The notes under the pieces were generated by a model. That model saw nothing but the letters and a program-made list of their open reading frames with translations, was not told where the DNA came from and did no database searches. A program made the position numbers and the translations under genes. 41,759 bases of DNA, taken from assembly GCA_022360905.1 (NCBI GenBank), contig JAKSBX010000242.1, positions 1-41,759 of the forward strand. Direction: 5' to 3'. Of this stretch, positions 1 to 9,154 are shown one piece after another. Positions within the stretch are counted from its first letter, which is position 1, and the number at the start of each line of letters is the position of its first letter. This DNA comes from Chromatiales bacterium (lineage in GTDB: Bacteria; Pseudomonadota; Gammaproteobacteria; Chromatiales; Chromatiaceae).

Positions 1-18
1 AAGAACCAGCAAAGCTGA
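1..18 (+). CDS. 3' end of upstream gene, probably an ECF sigma factor (partial)
   Basis: The first 18 bases read as five codons (K-N-Q-Q-S) and a TGA in a frame that stops 10 bases before the anti-sigma start codon. A sigma-factor gene directly upstream is the usual partner of the next gene, so the identity is inferred from context only. Nothing of the domain structure is in the window. Confidence 0.3.
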   Translation, partial: KNQQS

Positions 19-28
19 GGCGTATCAA

Positions 29-802
29 ATGAAACAGCCCCTCACACCGGAACAGGAACGACTGCATGCCTACGTGGACAATCAGCTCGACAGCGCTGAC
101 GCACAAGATGTCGAAAACTATCTGACAGAGGATCAGGAGGCGTGTCGCCAGGTTGATGAGTATCGGCAGATCAACAGCCTGCTCAAACAGCTCTATGATC
201 CGATGCTCAATGAACCCATACCAGCTGAGCTACTCGAGAACAGACGACCTCGCCCTAACTATCGGCGTATTTTACAGCAGATGGCCGCTGCTGTGATCCT
301 GCTGGCGATCGGTCTGTTTTCCGGCTTTTATCTCGGTTTAAATCAAACCCTGGTACCGATGACTGTAAAGAAAGAGATCGACCATGTCGTAACCGAAGCC
401 GCTATGGCCTTTACTGTCTACGCTCCCGAGGTACGTCATCCGGTTGAGGTTTCGGCAAGTGAACAGGATCACCTGGTCAGCTGGTTGAGCAAGCGAATGG
501 GGCGTCAAATCATCATACCCCATTTAGAAACCCACGATATGCAACTGCTGGGTGGAAGATTGATCTCGTCGGATGATGGCCCTGGCGCCTTACTGATGTA
601 CGAAGATGAACATGGGCAGCGTATTATCCTCTATGCCTGCCACTCCACTGAGAACAGCAGCGCATTCCACTACGCGAAACAAAATGAGGTGTCGGTATTC
701 TACTGGGTTGATGATGCCATCGAGTACGCGATTGCCGGTGATATGAGAAAAGAACGACTTCGTCCCATGGCTGAGTCAGTCTACAATCAACTTAATTTTT
801 GA
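29..802 (+). CDS. Anti-sigma factor family transmembrane protein
   Basis: A 257-residue protein with a short cytoplasmic N-terminal helical domain (residues about 10-75, starting LHAYVDNQLD) of the type found in proteobacterial membrane anti-sigma factors. One membrane span follows at about residues 84-105, then a periplasmic domain of about 150 residues. Such proteins hold an ECF sigma factor at the membrane until a signal releases it. The HxxxCxxC zinc motif of ZAS-type anti-sigma factors is missing: the N-domain has a His but only one Cys, so sigma binding would be zinc-independent. A GAGG at 17-20, overlapping the stop of the upstream gene, serves as ribosome site and suggests translational coupling. 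The family call is good; the cognate sigma factor and signal are unknown. Confidence 0.7.
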   Translation: MKQPLTPEQERLHAYVDNQLDSADAQDVENYLTEDQEACRQVDEYRQINSLLKQLYDPMLNEPIPAELLENRRPRPNYRRILQQMAAAVILLAIGLFSGFYLGLNQTLVPMTVKKEIDHVVTEAAMAFTVYAPEVRHPVEVSASEQDHLVSWLSKRMGRQIIIPHLETHDMQLLGGRLISSDDGPGALLMYEDEHGQRIILYACHSTENSSAFHYAKQNEVSVFYWVDDAIEYAIAGDMRKERLRPMAESVYNQLNF

Positions 803-1013
803 GGCAAGACATTAACCTTTGTCTCAGCTATCTAAAATGCCCTATCAGCGTCCATCATCTTTGTGGAGGCATCCTATTGGTCGCCTTTGTGTAGGAGACC
901 CTTAGAATTTTTCATGATTGAAATAGCATCGATCAGTCATTTCAACCCAGATTCCAATGACCACTTTCCGTAGCGTTCCATTCCTCAACATTTTCAATCC
1001 AAAGCATATAGCA

Positions 1014-1046
1014 TAAAAAAAGCACTTATGGCTAACCATAAGTGCT
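1014..1046 (-). terminator. Rho-independent terminator of tRNA-Val
   Basis: A perfect 11-bp stem (AGCACTTATGG / CCATAAGTGCT) with a CTAA loop. On the minus strand it is followed by a run of T (the A-run at 1015-1020 on the plus strand). It lies 10 bases beyond the 3' end of the minus-strand tRNA-Val, so it terminates that transcript. Confidence 0.85.
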
Positions 1047-1055
1047 TGATTTAAT

Positions 1056-1132
<77 letters not shown>

Positions 1133-1205
1133 GGAAAGAGGCGAATCATACAGGCAGCCACATAGAGATTGCAAGCCTCAACACAACAACCCGTTAAAGG
1201 CGTGG

Positions 1206-1859
1206 TTAACGCTCTCCGGTCAAGGGTACGAAAGAGACCGGAAGCAGGTTTGAAGTATGGACCTGTCCTGATTGATCTTTTTGCAGCAACATCAGATCCT
1301 GAGCGTAATGGCGCTTGCCGACCGGCAATACCAAGCGGCCGCCGGGTGCCAACTGATCGATCAGTGGCTGTGGGATCTCTTCCGCTGCCGCTGTCACCAT
1401 AATGGCATCGAAAGGTGCCTCTTCCGGCCAACCGAAATAGCCGTTGCCAATTCGATAGTTGATATTGCTGTATCCCTGCTTGTCGAGCAGTCGCTGAGAT
1501 CTCTCAGCCAGTTTTGGAATAATTTCAATGGTGTAGAGTTGATCGACCATCTCTGCCAACACCGCGGTCTGGTAACCGGAACCGGTGCCCACTTCCAACA
1601 CCTTGTCATCCCTTTTGGGGGCAACCAGGTCGGTCATCAGCGCTACGATAAAGGGTTGGGAGATTGTCTGTCCTTTACCGATCGGCAATGGACTGTTGTC
1701 ATAGGCATGAGAGCGGAAATTTTTTCTGACGAAACGCTGTCTGGGCACCCGACTCATCGCATCGAGAACATGGTCGTCAAGCGTACTACGGCCCGTCATG
1801 CGACAAGCATAATTCGCCTCCGCCTCTATATCGTGGAGCATTGCCTCAATATCTGCCAT
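1206..1859 (-). CDS. pcm: Protein-L-isoaspartate O-methyltransferase
   Basis: This 217-residue protein matches the usual length of PCMT. It repairs age-damaged proteins by methylating L-isoaspartyl residues with S-adenosylmethionine. The family signature GQTISQPFIVA lies at about residues 63-73. The SAM-binding motif I, LEVGTGSGYQT, is at about 88-98, and a PGGRLVLPVG strand sits near the C-terminus. In many gammaproteobacteria pcm sits beside surE and rpoS; here it stands alone between tRNA-Val and uvrB, all on the minus strand. The 243-bp gap to uvrB and an AT-rich stretch at 1900-1990 suggest its own promoter. Confidence 0.93.
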   Translation of the reverse strand: MADIEAMLHDIEAEANYACRMTGRSTLDDHVLDAMSRVPRQRFVRKNFRSHAYDNSPLPIGKGQTISQPFIVALMTDLVAPKRDDKVLEVGTGSGYQTAVLAEMVDQLYTIEIIPKLAERSQRLLDKQGYSNINYRIGNGYFGWPEEAPFDAIMVTAAAEEIPQPLIDQLAPGGRLVLPVGKRHYAQDLMLLQKDQSGQVHTSNLLPVSFVPLTGER

Positions 1860-2102
1860 TGTCGACCTTAGGTCACGCCAGTGCTAAATATAGTTTAGAT
1901 TGATTCTATTCTAGAATAACACCTGAATTTTTAAAGGCTTTCGCGAACTATCTATAAAAAATATATCAATTATCAGTATTGTTAATTTGGCACGCTATTG
2001 CGCATTCCCTCCTTTCACGCTTCAGTCAAGGTGATTGTTGTCGCCCAGCTTTGAATTGGTATGGGTTGATCCTCCTTCAGAGCCCCCTGAGACAAAGACC
2101 TT

Positions 2103-4109
2103 TTAAGCGATCAGCCCTTTCTGTTGAAGATTCTTGATCTGATCCCGGATTTTGGCCGCCTCCTCGAACTCGAGATCCTGAGCATGCCGGTACATCTGCT
2201 CCTCCAACTGCTGTACCCGCTTCGCCATCTGTTTGGGGGTCAGCTGGGCATACTCCGCCTCTTCATCCGCCACCTTGGCATAGCCTTTGGCGTTCATCTG
2301 TGCACCGGGATAGACACCCTCCATGATATCGGCAATGGATTTGAGAATGGTCTGTGGGGTAATGCCGTTGGCCTCGTTATAGTGCTGTTGCTTGGTACGG
2401 CGCCGCTCTGTCTCATCGATTGCCCGGCGCATGGACCCTGTCACCTGGTCGGCATAGAGAATCGCCTTGCCATTGGCATTACGGGCCGCCCTGCCGATGG
2501 TCTGGATCAGAGAACCTTCCGAGCGCAAAAAGCCCTCCTTGTCCGCATCCAGTATCGCCACCAGCGAGACTTCAGGCATATCCAGCCCCTCCCTCAGCAG
2601 GTTGATGCCCACCAGCACATCGAACTCCCCCAAACGCAGATCACGAATGATTTCGACCCGTTCCACGGTGTCGATATCGGAGTGCAGATAGCGCACCCGC
2701 ACATCATGATCCCCCAGGTAGTCGGTGAGATCCTCCGCCATGCGCTTAGTCAGTGTGGTCACCAACACCCGCTCCTTTTGCGCGACCCGCAACCGAATCT
2801 CAGACAGCAGATCATCCACCTGGCTGCTGGCAGGACGCACCTCGACTTCCGGATCGACCAGCCCTGTCGGCCTGACCACCTGTTCGACGATGGCTCCGGA
2901 GCGATCGATCTCATAGTCCCTGGGTGTGGCACTGACATAGATAGTCTGCGGCGCCCGGTGCTCGAACTCCTCGAACTTCAAGGGTCGATTGTCCAATGCG
3001 GATGGCAGGCGAAATCCGTACTCCACCAGGGTCTCCTTGCGCGAGCGGTCGCCACGGAACATCCCACCGAGCTGGGGGATGGTGACATGGCTCTCATCCA
3101 CCACCAACAGTGCGTTATCGGGCAGGTAGTCGAACAGGGTTGGCGGTGGCTCACCGGCTGACCGGCCGGACAGATAACGGGAGTAGTTTTCGATCCCCGA
3201 GCAATACCCCAGTTCGGTGATCATTTCGATATCGAATCGGGTACGCTGTCCCAGGCGCTGGGCTTCCACCAATTTGTGCGTGGATTCCAGTTGGGTAAGC
3301 CGCTCTTTGAGTTCAACCTTGATCTGATCAACCGCCTCCAACAGGGTTTCCCGTGGCGTGACATAGTGGCTTTTAGGAAAGATCGAATAGCGTGGCACCT
3401 TACGCAGCACTTCACCGGTCAGGGGGTCGAATACCGAAAGCTGCTCGATCTCGTCATCGAACAGCTCAACCCGTACCGCTTCCGAATCGGATTCCGCTGG
3501 GTATATGTCGATCACCTCCCCTCTGACCCGGAAGGTTGCCCGGTGCAGTTCCACATCATTGCGCTTGTACTGCAGTTCAGCCAGACGACGCAGAATGGCC
3601 CGTTGATCGATCAGCTCACCACGGCTCAAATGCAGCATCATCCCCAGATAGGAACGGGGGTCGCCGAGACCGTAGATCGATGAGACCGTGGCGACGATGA
3701 TGGTATCTTCCCGCTCCAACAGCGCCTTGGTAGCCGACAACCGCATCTGCTCGATATGGTCGTTGATCGAGGCATCCTTCTCGATAAAGGTATCGGAAGC
3801 CGGTACATAGGCCTCCGGCTGATAGTAGTCGTAATAGGAGACAAAATACTCCACCGCGTTTTCGGGAAAGAACTCCTTGAACTCGCCGTACAACTGGGCG
3901 GCCAGGGTCTTATTGGGTGCCAGCACCAGGGTCGGTCTCTGCACCTCCTGAATCACATTGGCGACACTGAACGTCTTCCCCGAGCCGGTCACACCCAGCA
4001 GGGTCATCCCGGCCTCACCGTCTCCCAGACCCTCCACCAATTGCTTGATCGCCGTAGGCTGGTCCCCTGAGGGGGAAAATTTTGAGCTTAATTTAAACGC
4101 TTTACTCAT
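2103..4109 (-). CDS. uvrB: Excinuclease ABC subunit B
   Basis: This 668-residue protein has the full-length UvrB layout. UvrB is the damage-verifying helicase-like subunit of nucleotide excision repair, handed to DNA by UvrA and pairing with UvrC for incision. Visible features are Walker A GVTGSGKT at about residues 39-46, the [12 protein letters not shown] beta-hairpin region at about 92-103, a DESH Walker B box near residue 338, helicase motif [11 protein letters not shown] near 540, and the C-terminal UVR/UvrC-interaction helix pair ([15 protein letters not shown]). No GTTC-N7-GTTC or CTG-N10-CAG SOS box was seen by eye in the 163 bp before the start, so SOS control is not evident here. 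Confidence 0.97.
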   Translation of the reverse strand: MSKAFKLSSKFSPSGDQPTAIKQLVEGLGDGEAGMTLLGVTGSGKTFSVANVIQEVQRPTLVLAPNKTLAAQLYGEFKEFFPENAVEYFVSYYDYYQPEAYVPASDTFIEKDASINDHIEQMRLSATKALLEREDTIIVATVSSIYGLGDPRSYLGMMLHLSRGELIDQRAILRRLAELQYKRNDVELHRATFRVRGEVIDIYPAESDSEAVRVELFDDEIEQLSVFDPLTGEVLRKVPRYSIFPKSHYVTPRETLLEAVDQIKVELKERLTQLESTHKLVEAQRLGQRTRFDIEMITELGYCSGIENYSRYLSGRSAGEPPPTLFDYLPDNALLVVDESHVTIPQLGGMFRGDRSRKETLVEYGFRLPSALDNRPLKFEEFEHRAPQTIYVSATPRDYEIDRSGAIVEQVVRPTGLVDPEVEVRPASSQVDDLLSEIRLRVAQKERVLVTTLTKRMAEDLTDYLGDHDVRVRYLHSDIDTVERVEIIRDLRLGEFDVLVGINLLREGLDMPEVSLVAILDADKEGFLRSEGSLIQTIGRAARNANGKAILYADQVTGSMRRAIDETERRRTKQQHYNEANGITPQTILKSIADIMEGVYPGAQMNAKGYAKVADEEAEYAQLTPKQMAKRVQQLEEQMYRHAQDLEFEEAAKIRDQIKNLQQKGLIA

Positions 4110-4220
4110 TTAGGGATTCTTCATCGTCAATTAATTGGCTATTATGGCATCCGGACATCGAAATCATACTACCTTGATCGATCGGGTTGAGGGCATAATG
4201 GATGTCTTTCATTAACAAAT

Positions 4221-4238
4221 CCAATGGTCATCCATTGG
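4221..4238. promoter_or_regulatory. Short dyad ahead of the aminotransferase gene
   Basis: CCAATGG and CCATTGG form a perfect 7-bp inverted repeat around a TCAT loop, ending 35 bases before the chosen aminotransferase start. It has no T-run. It could be an operator or a leader hairpin; no known regulator was recognised. Confidence 0.25.
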
Positions 4239-4272
4239 GCTGATGTTTGAGCAGCTGGGATCAATAACCGCC

Positions 4273-5460
4273 ATGAATTCACTACTATCAAGCCGTGTAA
4301 AAGCCGTAAAACCCTCACCGACTCTCGCAGTCACAGCCCGTGCAGCGGAGATGCGCGCCGCCGGCAAGGATGTCATTGGACTGGGCGCAGGTGAACCTGA
4401 TTTCGACACCCCTGACCATATTAAGAAGGCCGCCATTGAGGCGATCCATGACGGATTCACCAAATATACCGCCGTGGACGGCACACCTGGCCTGAAGCAG
4501 GCGATCATCGACAAATTCCAGCGGGACAACGGCTTTGACTATGCCATGGACCAGATTCTGGTCTCCTGCGGTGGCAAGCAGAGCTTCTACAACCTGGCCC
4601 AGGCGGTTCTCGATCCGGGCGATGAGGTGATCATCCCGGCCCCCTACTGGGTATCCTATCCGGATATGTCGATCCTGGCCGGTGGCGTTCCGGTACTGGT
4701 CTCGGCCGGTGCAGCGCAGAATTTCAAGATTACCGCCCAGCAACTGGCGGCAGCGATCACCGACAAGACCAAGCTGTTTGTGATCAACAGCCCCTCCAAC
4801 CCCACCGGCATGGCCTACACCAAAGAGGAGCTGGCCGCCCTGGGTGAGGTACTCAAGGAGCACCCACGGATTATCATCGCCACCGATGACATGTATGAGC
4901 ATATCCTCTGGCCCGGCAACAGCTTCGTCAACATTCTGAATGCCTGCCCGGAGCTGAAAGATCGCACGCTGGTACTCAATGGCGTATCCAAAGCCTACTC
5001 CATGACCGGCTGGCGTATCGGTTACGCGGGTGGGCCGGCTGAGATCATCAAGGCGATGAAAAAGATCCAGTCCCAGAGCACCTCGAACCCCACTTCCATC
5101 TCACAAGTGGCGGCCCAGGCAGCACTGGAGGGCCCTCAGGCCTGTATCGCCGAGATGCTGACCGCTTTCAAGGAGCGTCACGATTATGTCGTGGAACGCC
5201 TCAACAGCATGCCCGGTATCGACTGCCTGCCCAGTGACGGTACCTTCTACTGCTTTCCCAAAGTCGAACAGGCTCTGGCCGGTATCAACGGGGTAAGCAA
5301 CGACCTGGAGCTCTCCGAGTACCTGATCTCAGAGGCTGGGGTTGCTCTGGTGCCCGGTACCGCCTTCGGTCTTGCCGGCCATGTGCGCATCTCCATTGCC
5401 ACCAGCAAGGATAAGCTGGAACAGGCGCTGGATCGTATCGAAGGCGTACTCAAAGGGTAA
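4273..5460 (+). CDS. Class I pyridoxal-phosphate aminotransferase (aspartate aminotransferase, I-beta type)
   Basis: This 395-residue protein is a fold-type I PLP aminotransferase that probably interconverts aspartate/2-oxoglutarate and oxaloacetate/glutamate; some members also transaminate prephenate. The reading frame extends to 4243, but the ATG at 4273 starts the typical N-terminus (LSSRVKAVKPSPTLAVTARA). Seen in the sequence are GLGAGEPDFDTP near residues 37-47, NSPSNPTG at 172-179, the PLP-binding lysine in NGVSKAYSMTGWRIGYAGG (Lys240), and a C-terminal GHVRIS segment carrying the substrate-carboxylate arginine. It stands alone between uvrB (divergent) and a pilin gene. Exact substrate preference cannot be read from sequence by eye. 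Confidence 0.9.
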   Translation: MNSLLSSRVKAVKPSPTLAVTARAAEMRAAGKDVIGLGAGEPDFDTPDHIKKAAIEAIHDGFTKYTAVDGTPGLKQAIIDKFQRDNGFDYAMDQILVSCGGKQSFYNLAQAVLDPGDEVIIPAPYWVSYPDMSILAGGVPVLVSAGAAQNFKITAQQLAAAITDKTKLFVINSPSNPTGMAYTKEELAALGEVLKEHPRIIIATDDMYEHILWPGNSFVNILNACPELKDRTLVLNGVSKAYSMTGWRIGYAGGPAEIIKAMKKIQSQSTSNPTSISQVAAQAALEGPQACIAEMLTAFKERHDYVVERLNSMPGIDCLPSDGTFYCFPKVEQALAGINGVSNDLELSEYLISEAGVALVPGTAFGLAGHVRISIATSKDKLEQALDRIEGVLKG

Positions 5461-5474
5461 CTCGCTTTCATACC

Positions 5475-5523
5475 GGCCGGATCGTCGATCCGGCCTAAAA
5501 CACAACGGGCGCAGGATGCGCCC
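5475..5523. repeat. Two tandem perfect hairpins between aminotransferase and pilin genes
   Basis: GGCCGGATC-GTC-GATCCGGCC (5475-5495, 9-bp stem) is followed 11 bases later by GGGCGCA-GGA-TGCGCCC (5507-5523, 7-bp stem). Neither is followed by a T-run, so classic intrinsic termination is doubtful. They could protect the upstream mRNA 3' end or be a REP-type element. The second hairpin ends 12 bases before the strong ribosome site of the pilin gene. Confidence 0.5.
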
Positions 5524-5549
5524 CACAGCTACTCCAAGGAGGGAGTCCC

Positions 5550-6113
5550 ATGATATCTTCATGTCTTGCCTGTCCGTATCGAAGTTGCGGCTTAACCCTG
5601 GTTGAATTGATTGTTGCCCTGGCGGTGCTCACCCTACTCATCGCAATCGGCGTCCCGTCCCTGACAACCCTCTCGATAAGAAATGAGCAGACAACCAGTC
5701 TCAACGGCTTTCTCAGCCACTTTTACCTTGCCAGAAGCCTGGCCATACAAAAGGAGCAGCATATCGTCATCTGCCCAAGCTCAGATGGAGAGGGTTGTAA
5801 GGAAGAACCGATCTGGAGCACTGGACTGATCATCTTTGAAGATAGCAAACGAGACGGAGTCCTGGCACCTGACGAGCTGATAGTGGCGAAATATCTGCTG
5901 CCTGAGCATGCAGAGCTGCTGATCCACTCAAGCGAGCACCGTAAACGGGTGGTCTATCACGGCGACGGCCGCCCCAGTGGCTACAACCTGACACTGACCT
6001 TCTGTGACCCAAAGGAGCGAATCGAGCCCAAAGCTCTGATCGTCAATAATGTGGGGCGTATCCGCATATCTGAGCGGGGACCGGAGGATAGCCCCCTCAA
6101 ATGTGGCCATTGA
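5550..6113 (+). CDS. GspH/FimT-type pseudopilin (prepilin N-methylation signal)
   Basis: A 187-residue protein with a short leader ending in Gly14, followed by the type III prepilin signal LTLVELIVALAVLTLLIAIG. Glu is at +5 of the mature protein and a hydrophobic N-terminal helix follows, so it would be cut and N-methylated by PilD. The globular part holds paired cysteines (ICPSSDGEGC and a C-terminal pair) and a GRPSGYNLTL segment, as in GspH/FimT minor pseudopilins that prime type IV pili or type II secretion. A very strong ribosome site (AAGGAGGG, 5536-5543) fixes the start. It is isolated: no other pilin or secretion gene is nearby. The family is clear; which machine it serves is not. Confidence 0.85.
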   Translation: MISSCLACPYRSCGLTLVELIVALAVLTLLIAIGVPSLTTLSIRNEQTTSLNGFLSHFYLARSLAIQKEQHIVICPSSDGEGCKEEPIWSTGLIIFEDSKRDGVLAPDELIVAKYLLPEHAELLIHSSEHRKRVVYHGDGRPSGYNLTLTFCDPKERIEPKALIVNNVGRIRISERGPEDSPLKCGH

Positions 6114-6183
6114 TTGTACTTTTTATCGAGAAACTATTGACGCTAAGGCTCAGTCTCATTATTATGCGCCCCTCTTGAACAAT

Positions 6184-6259
6184 TCCCCGGTAGCTCAGTC
6201 GGTAGAGCGGGTGACTGTTAATCACTAGGTCGGCAGTTCGAGCCTGTCCCGGGGAGCCA
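6184..6259 (+). tRNA. tRNA-Asn (anticodon GTT)
   Basis: A 76-nt cloverleaf with acceptor stem TCCCCGG/CCGGGGA, D-arm GCTC/GAGC, anticodon loop CTGTTAA (GTT at 6217-6219), a T-arm with AGTTCGAGCCT, discriminator G and an encoded CCA. It has its own terminator directly downstream. Confidence 0.95.
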
Positions 6260-6267
6260 ATATAATC

Positions 6268-6301
6268 AAAGGGTTAGCGAATCTTCGCTTACCCTTTTTT
6301 T
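6268..6301 (+). terminator. Rho-independent terminator of tRNA-Asn
   Basis: AAAGGGTTAGCGAA pairs with TTCGCTTACCCTTT (one mismatch) and runs into a T-tract of seven, 8 bases after the tRNA end. Confidence 0.85.
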
Positions 6302-6920
6302 ATGCCTGCATCATTCTCTGTCACCGGTTACATCTGCCATTTGCTGTCGCTTCGACCAACCATCAAGTTCAGCCTCCGGCAATTTTTGAATGTGGAATTT
6401 AGCTGCATCAATTAGCTGTACTGGGTTCTGGTACACACCGACCTGCATAGTGTGGGCAGCCGGTCAGCGATTTTGCTATCACTCTCGGCAATGGGAAAAT
6501 CCAATCCTCAGACTGCTGGAAACTCAAGTCACCGCACGCCACTCCGGCTCTCTATGGATCCACAAATAGTTTTCGCGCTGTAATGCAAGGATGAATATGG
6601 ATACAGAATTACTATTGACGCTCGGTAATATCGATCACAGTGCATTGACTCTATATCAGCCAATTGGCTCCACTCATATCATCCGCCTTTCTTCCTATAG
6701 ATTGGATGATTCTCATCCTTACATCAATTTGCCATTCAATATTTAGAGTATCGAGCCGTGATCAAAGCGCTTAAGTTCGAAAAGAAGGTATAGCCGTAAT
6801 AGTCAACTGACTCACACACCATCAAATCGTTGCTGCAGGAGATTCCACCCAAAGCATTCAGCAACTGCATAACCCTACCATCAGAGAGCGGGTTAACATC
6901 TGATCTCTAATGATTGTGTA
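6302..6920. other. Non-coding gap with no recognised gene
   Basis: About 620 bases between the tRNA-Asn terminator and the PilZ gene with no convincing ORF on either strand. The only structure noticed is a small GGATGA-TTC-TCATCC hairpin at 6704-6718. The region is more AT-rich than the DNA before it. No repeat of the tRNA 3' end or integrase was seen that would mark an island. Confidence 0.5.
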
Positions 6921-7262
6921 TTACTGATGACTCGCCTTATCCAGAACCATTCGGAGCGGAATATTCATATCTCTTAAAAAGTTGAAATATGCACGAGTCG
7001 CTTCTTTACTCATGCCAATAAGCATGATACCACTCTTATTTTCTAGCGTGTAGATAACAAATCCACGTAAAGTTTGTAGCACACCATGTATCCAGACTTT
7101 GAGCAAAACAATATCATTTGGAATCAGGATCGGTTTATCCAACAGGAGCGCTAACCCACCCAGACTTATATCCTGTGTGACTGCACTTCCGATATGACGA
7201 CCTCGCCTGATCAGCTCTACTCCCATGGACAATCGTATACGAGGATAATGGCGGTTTTCCAC
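6921..7262 (-). CDS. PilZ-domain protein (putative c-di-GMP receptor)
   Basis: A 113-residue stand-alone PilZ domain. Both halves of the c-di-GMP-binding signature are visible: an N-terminal RxxxR (Arg4 and Arg8 in RHYPR) and DxSxxG (Asp31, Ser33, Gly36 in DISLGG). Beta-strands around VLLKVWIHGVLQTLRGFVIY and a C-terminal helix with FNFLRDM complete the fold. Such proteins bind cyclic di-GMP and pass the signal to motility, polysaccharide or secretion partners. It is monocistronic and no partner is adjacent; the GGDEF gene at 40778 is far away. Sequence motifs support ligand binding, while the target is unknown. Confidence 0.85.
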   Translation of the reverse strand: MENRHYPRIRLSMGVELIRRGRHIGSAVTQDISLGGLALLLDKPILIPNDIVLLKVWIHGVLQTLRGFVIYTLENKSGIMLIGMSKEATRAYFNFLRDMNIPLRMVLDKASHQ

Positions 7263-7731
7263 GGTCCACTCCTGGTATGTTGTGCGACCAATCGAATCAT
7301 CACAAGATAATCAATATACGCTCTCTATAAGTATATTATGAATGATACACATCCCACACTAACTGCAATACAAGATATTCAATGACATAGGTCAACAATA
7401 GAACTAAAATCATAAAAATGATGGCAATTTGAATTGGCACTTCCCTGTCATTGATATCATTTGAATATTGATTTTGGTATCCATTGGAAAGGGTGTCATC
7501 ATTTCAACAGGAAAACACAGACCTGCCTGATAATTGTATTACTTTTCTTTATGGTAAATTCGTTAAATATCTAATTAAAACTCAAGGAATCCCTAAATAA
7601 CCTGTTATTTCTACAAAGATCGAAATCCAACGGTTGATTTTCATGGATCCCGACATTCGCTTACTCGTATCCGGAATAGATCAACATAGTGTGTTCAGAG
7701 ACTACTCAATATATTTTGTGTATTACATTTC
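7263..7731. other. AT-rich divergent intergenic region
   Basis: About 470 bases between the divergent PilZ and nucleotidyltransferase-like genes. It is clearly AT-rich, with several ATGAT/ATCAT words and no ORF. It should hold the promoters of both genes, but no -10/-35 pair stood out clearly. Confidence 0.4.
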
Positions 7732-8235
7732 ATGAAAAAAGATAGTGAACAAAATCAATCAGAAGCACTCAAGTGGATCGTATCTCTATTGAATCAACAT
7801 CAGATACCATTTTTGATCTGTGGCGGATTGGCTGCAATTGGCTATGGATCGAACCGCCAGCTTAACGATATTGATCTTTTCGTCACAAGTAGCCATTTCA
7901 AAAAGGTTGTTTCACTGGGTAATCAATATATCAGCAAACCGGCTCAGCACTATTGCGAAACCACCGAAGGCTGGGATCTTGAATATGTTCAGTTCGAATA
8001 TCGTGGCATAAAGATAGAAGTCGGTAACCCGGATGGCGCCAAGATCTTTGATACTTCAAACGACACATGGAGTGCATTGAAACTCGATTTTTCATCCATC
8101 GAATCCAAAACGATTTTAGGCATCGAAGTTCCATTGATGAACCCTAAAGCACTACTCGAATACAAAACAAAATTAGGCCGTCCAGTTGACCTGCAAGACA
8201 TTGAAGCTATCACATCATCTTATTCGCTGACATGA
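7732..8235 (+). CDS. Nucleotidyltransferase-fold protein (MNT-like)
   Basis: A 167-residue protein with the pol-beta nucleotidyltransferase core: CGGLAAIGYG at residues 30-39, then DID (Asp46 and Asp48) in the sequence LNDIDLFV, and a later acidic strand (IKIEVGNPDG). This GG...DxD arrangement fits the minimal nucleotidyltransferases and kanamycin-nucleotidyltransferase-like proteins. These transfer NMP to small molecules, RNA or protein, and some act as antitoxins with HEPN toxins. No HEPN gene is adjacent. The C-terminal segment (NPKALLEYKTKLGRPVDLQDIEAI) resembles the tail of such orphan proteins. Superfamily is fairly safe; the substrate is unknown. It lies in the AT-rich stretch and may be horizontally acquired. 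Confidence 0.65.
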   Translation: MKKDSEQNQSEALKWIVSLLNQHQIPFLICGGLAAIGYGSNRQLNDIDLFVTSSHFKKVVSLGNQYISKPAQHYCETTEGWDLEYVQFEYRGIKIEVGNPDGAKIFDTSNDTWSALKLDFSSIESKTILGIEVPLMNPKALLEYKTKLGRPVDLQDIEAITSSYSLT

Positions 8236-8292
8236 CACAACGATCAATTGTCGAGTGATACCTACCTAATATTTTGTTTTGAACCGAAGACT

Positions 8293-8352
8293 ATGGCTGA
8301 CTATATTTTAGAATTATTGAAACGCCTGATAGATAAAGATGCCACCTCTTAA
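8293..8352 (+). CDS. Possible 19-codon leader ORF overlapping the hydrolase start
   Basis: An ATG with a nearby GAAG begins a 19-codon ORF (MADYILELLKRLIDKDATS) whose stop lies 11 bases inside the following hydrolase gene. It reads as an amphipathic helix and could be a coupling leader peptide, or chance. There is no evidence beyond position and composition. Confidence 0.2.
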   Translation: MADYILELLKRLIDKDATS

Positions 8353-9154
8353 TGAACTCAGAAAAAACCTGGTTTTCGCCATCATACTGGCCTGCTCAGG
8401 TTATACCTTTATGTGCCTCTACTACTACCTCAATCAGGTAAGGATTATTTTTCCTGCAACCCAGATCGATGTCGACACGGAGCTTAATTTTACCATCGAC
8501 CACCAGGAGCTTTATATCGACACCCCTGATGGTGCTCGGTTGCATGGCGTACTCTTCAAGGCAGAGAATCCAAAAGGGGTGATTCTTCATTTTCATGGCA
8601 ATGCTGAAAACATGCGCTCTATGCAATACGCAGCCGAGCCTTTTGTCTATCGAAACTACAGTTTCCTGGCGATGGACTATCGCAGCTACGGCAAGAGTAG
8701 TGGCGAGTTGACTGAAGAGAATCTGTTTGCCGATGCAGCCCTGTTTCTGCAGTACCTGAAAAATTCAGGCTGGGATAGCTCTGAAATCATTCTCTATGGA
8801 CGATCGATAGGTACGGGAATTGCCATACAACTGGCTTCAAAATCCGATCTCAGGGGCATAATTCTCTATGCACCCTTTTACAGTTTAACTTCGCTCGCAG
8901 ATTACCACTTCCCCCTGTTGCCAGCGGATCTGTTGCTTAGATTTCCGATGGATTCCGCCGGATATCTGAAGGCGGTCGAGAGTCCCGTATTAATCCTGCA
9001 TGGCTCATCCGATCGGATCATACCTCTGGATCAGGCTGAAAGCTTGTCCAGGATCAAGGGTAAATTGATTGTTTTGAAAAATGGCCAACATAACAACCTG
9101 TACGGTATTGAGAGATTTTGGCTTGAGATCGATACATTTTTATCCGATATTTGA
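8339..9154 (+). CDS. Membrane-anchored alpha/beta hydrolase (ABHD13/Bem46-like)
   Basis: A 271-residue serine hydrolase with one N-terminal membrane span (about residues 10-32) and the catalytic domain behind it. The oxyanion segment HFHGNAEN is at 84-91. The nucleophile elbow GRSIG puts the serine at 156. The acid is Asp225 in HGSSDRIIP and the histidine His251 in NGQHNNL, completing a Ser-Asp-His triad in the right order. This matches the ABHD13/Bem46-like family found widely in bacteria, whose natural substrates are poorly known (lipid or acyl esters are likely). It follows the nucleotidyltransferase gene by about 100 bases and may be co-transcribed. No clear Shine-Dalgarno precedes the ATG. 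Confidence 0.85.
   Translation: MPPLNELRKNLVFAIILACSGYTFMCLYYYLNQVRIIFPATQIDVDTELNFTIDHQELYIDTPDGARLHGVLFKAENPKGVILHFHGNAENMRSMQYAAEPFVYRNYSFLAMDYRSYGKSSGELTEENLFADAALFLQYLKNSGWDSSEIILYGRSIGTGIAIQLASKSDLRGIILYAPFYSLTSLADYHFPLLPADLLLRFPMDSAGYLKAVESPVLILHGSSDRIIPLDQAESLSRIKGKLIVLKNGQHNNLYGIERFWLEIDTFLSDI

Noticed and set aside
2124..3161. 345-codon plus-strand ORF opposite uvrB
   Set aside because: It is an antisense shadow of a clear uvrB gene, with His/Arg/Gly-rich composition and no motif.
4110..4242. SOS box upstream of uvrB
   Set aside because: Neither GTTC-N7-GTTC nor CTG-N10-CAG was found by eye in the region before the uvrB start.
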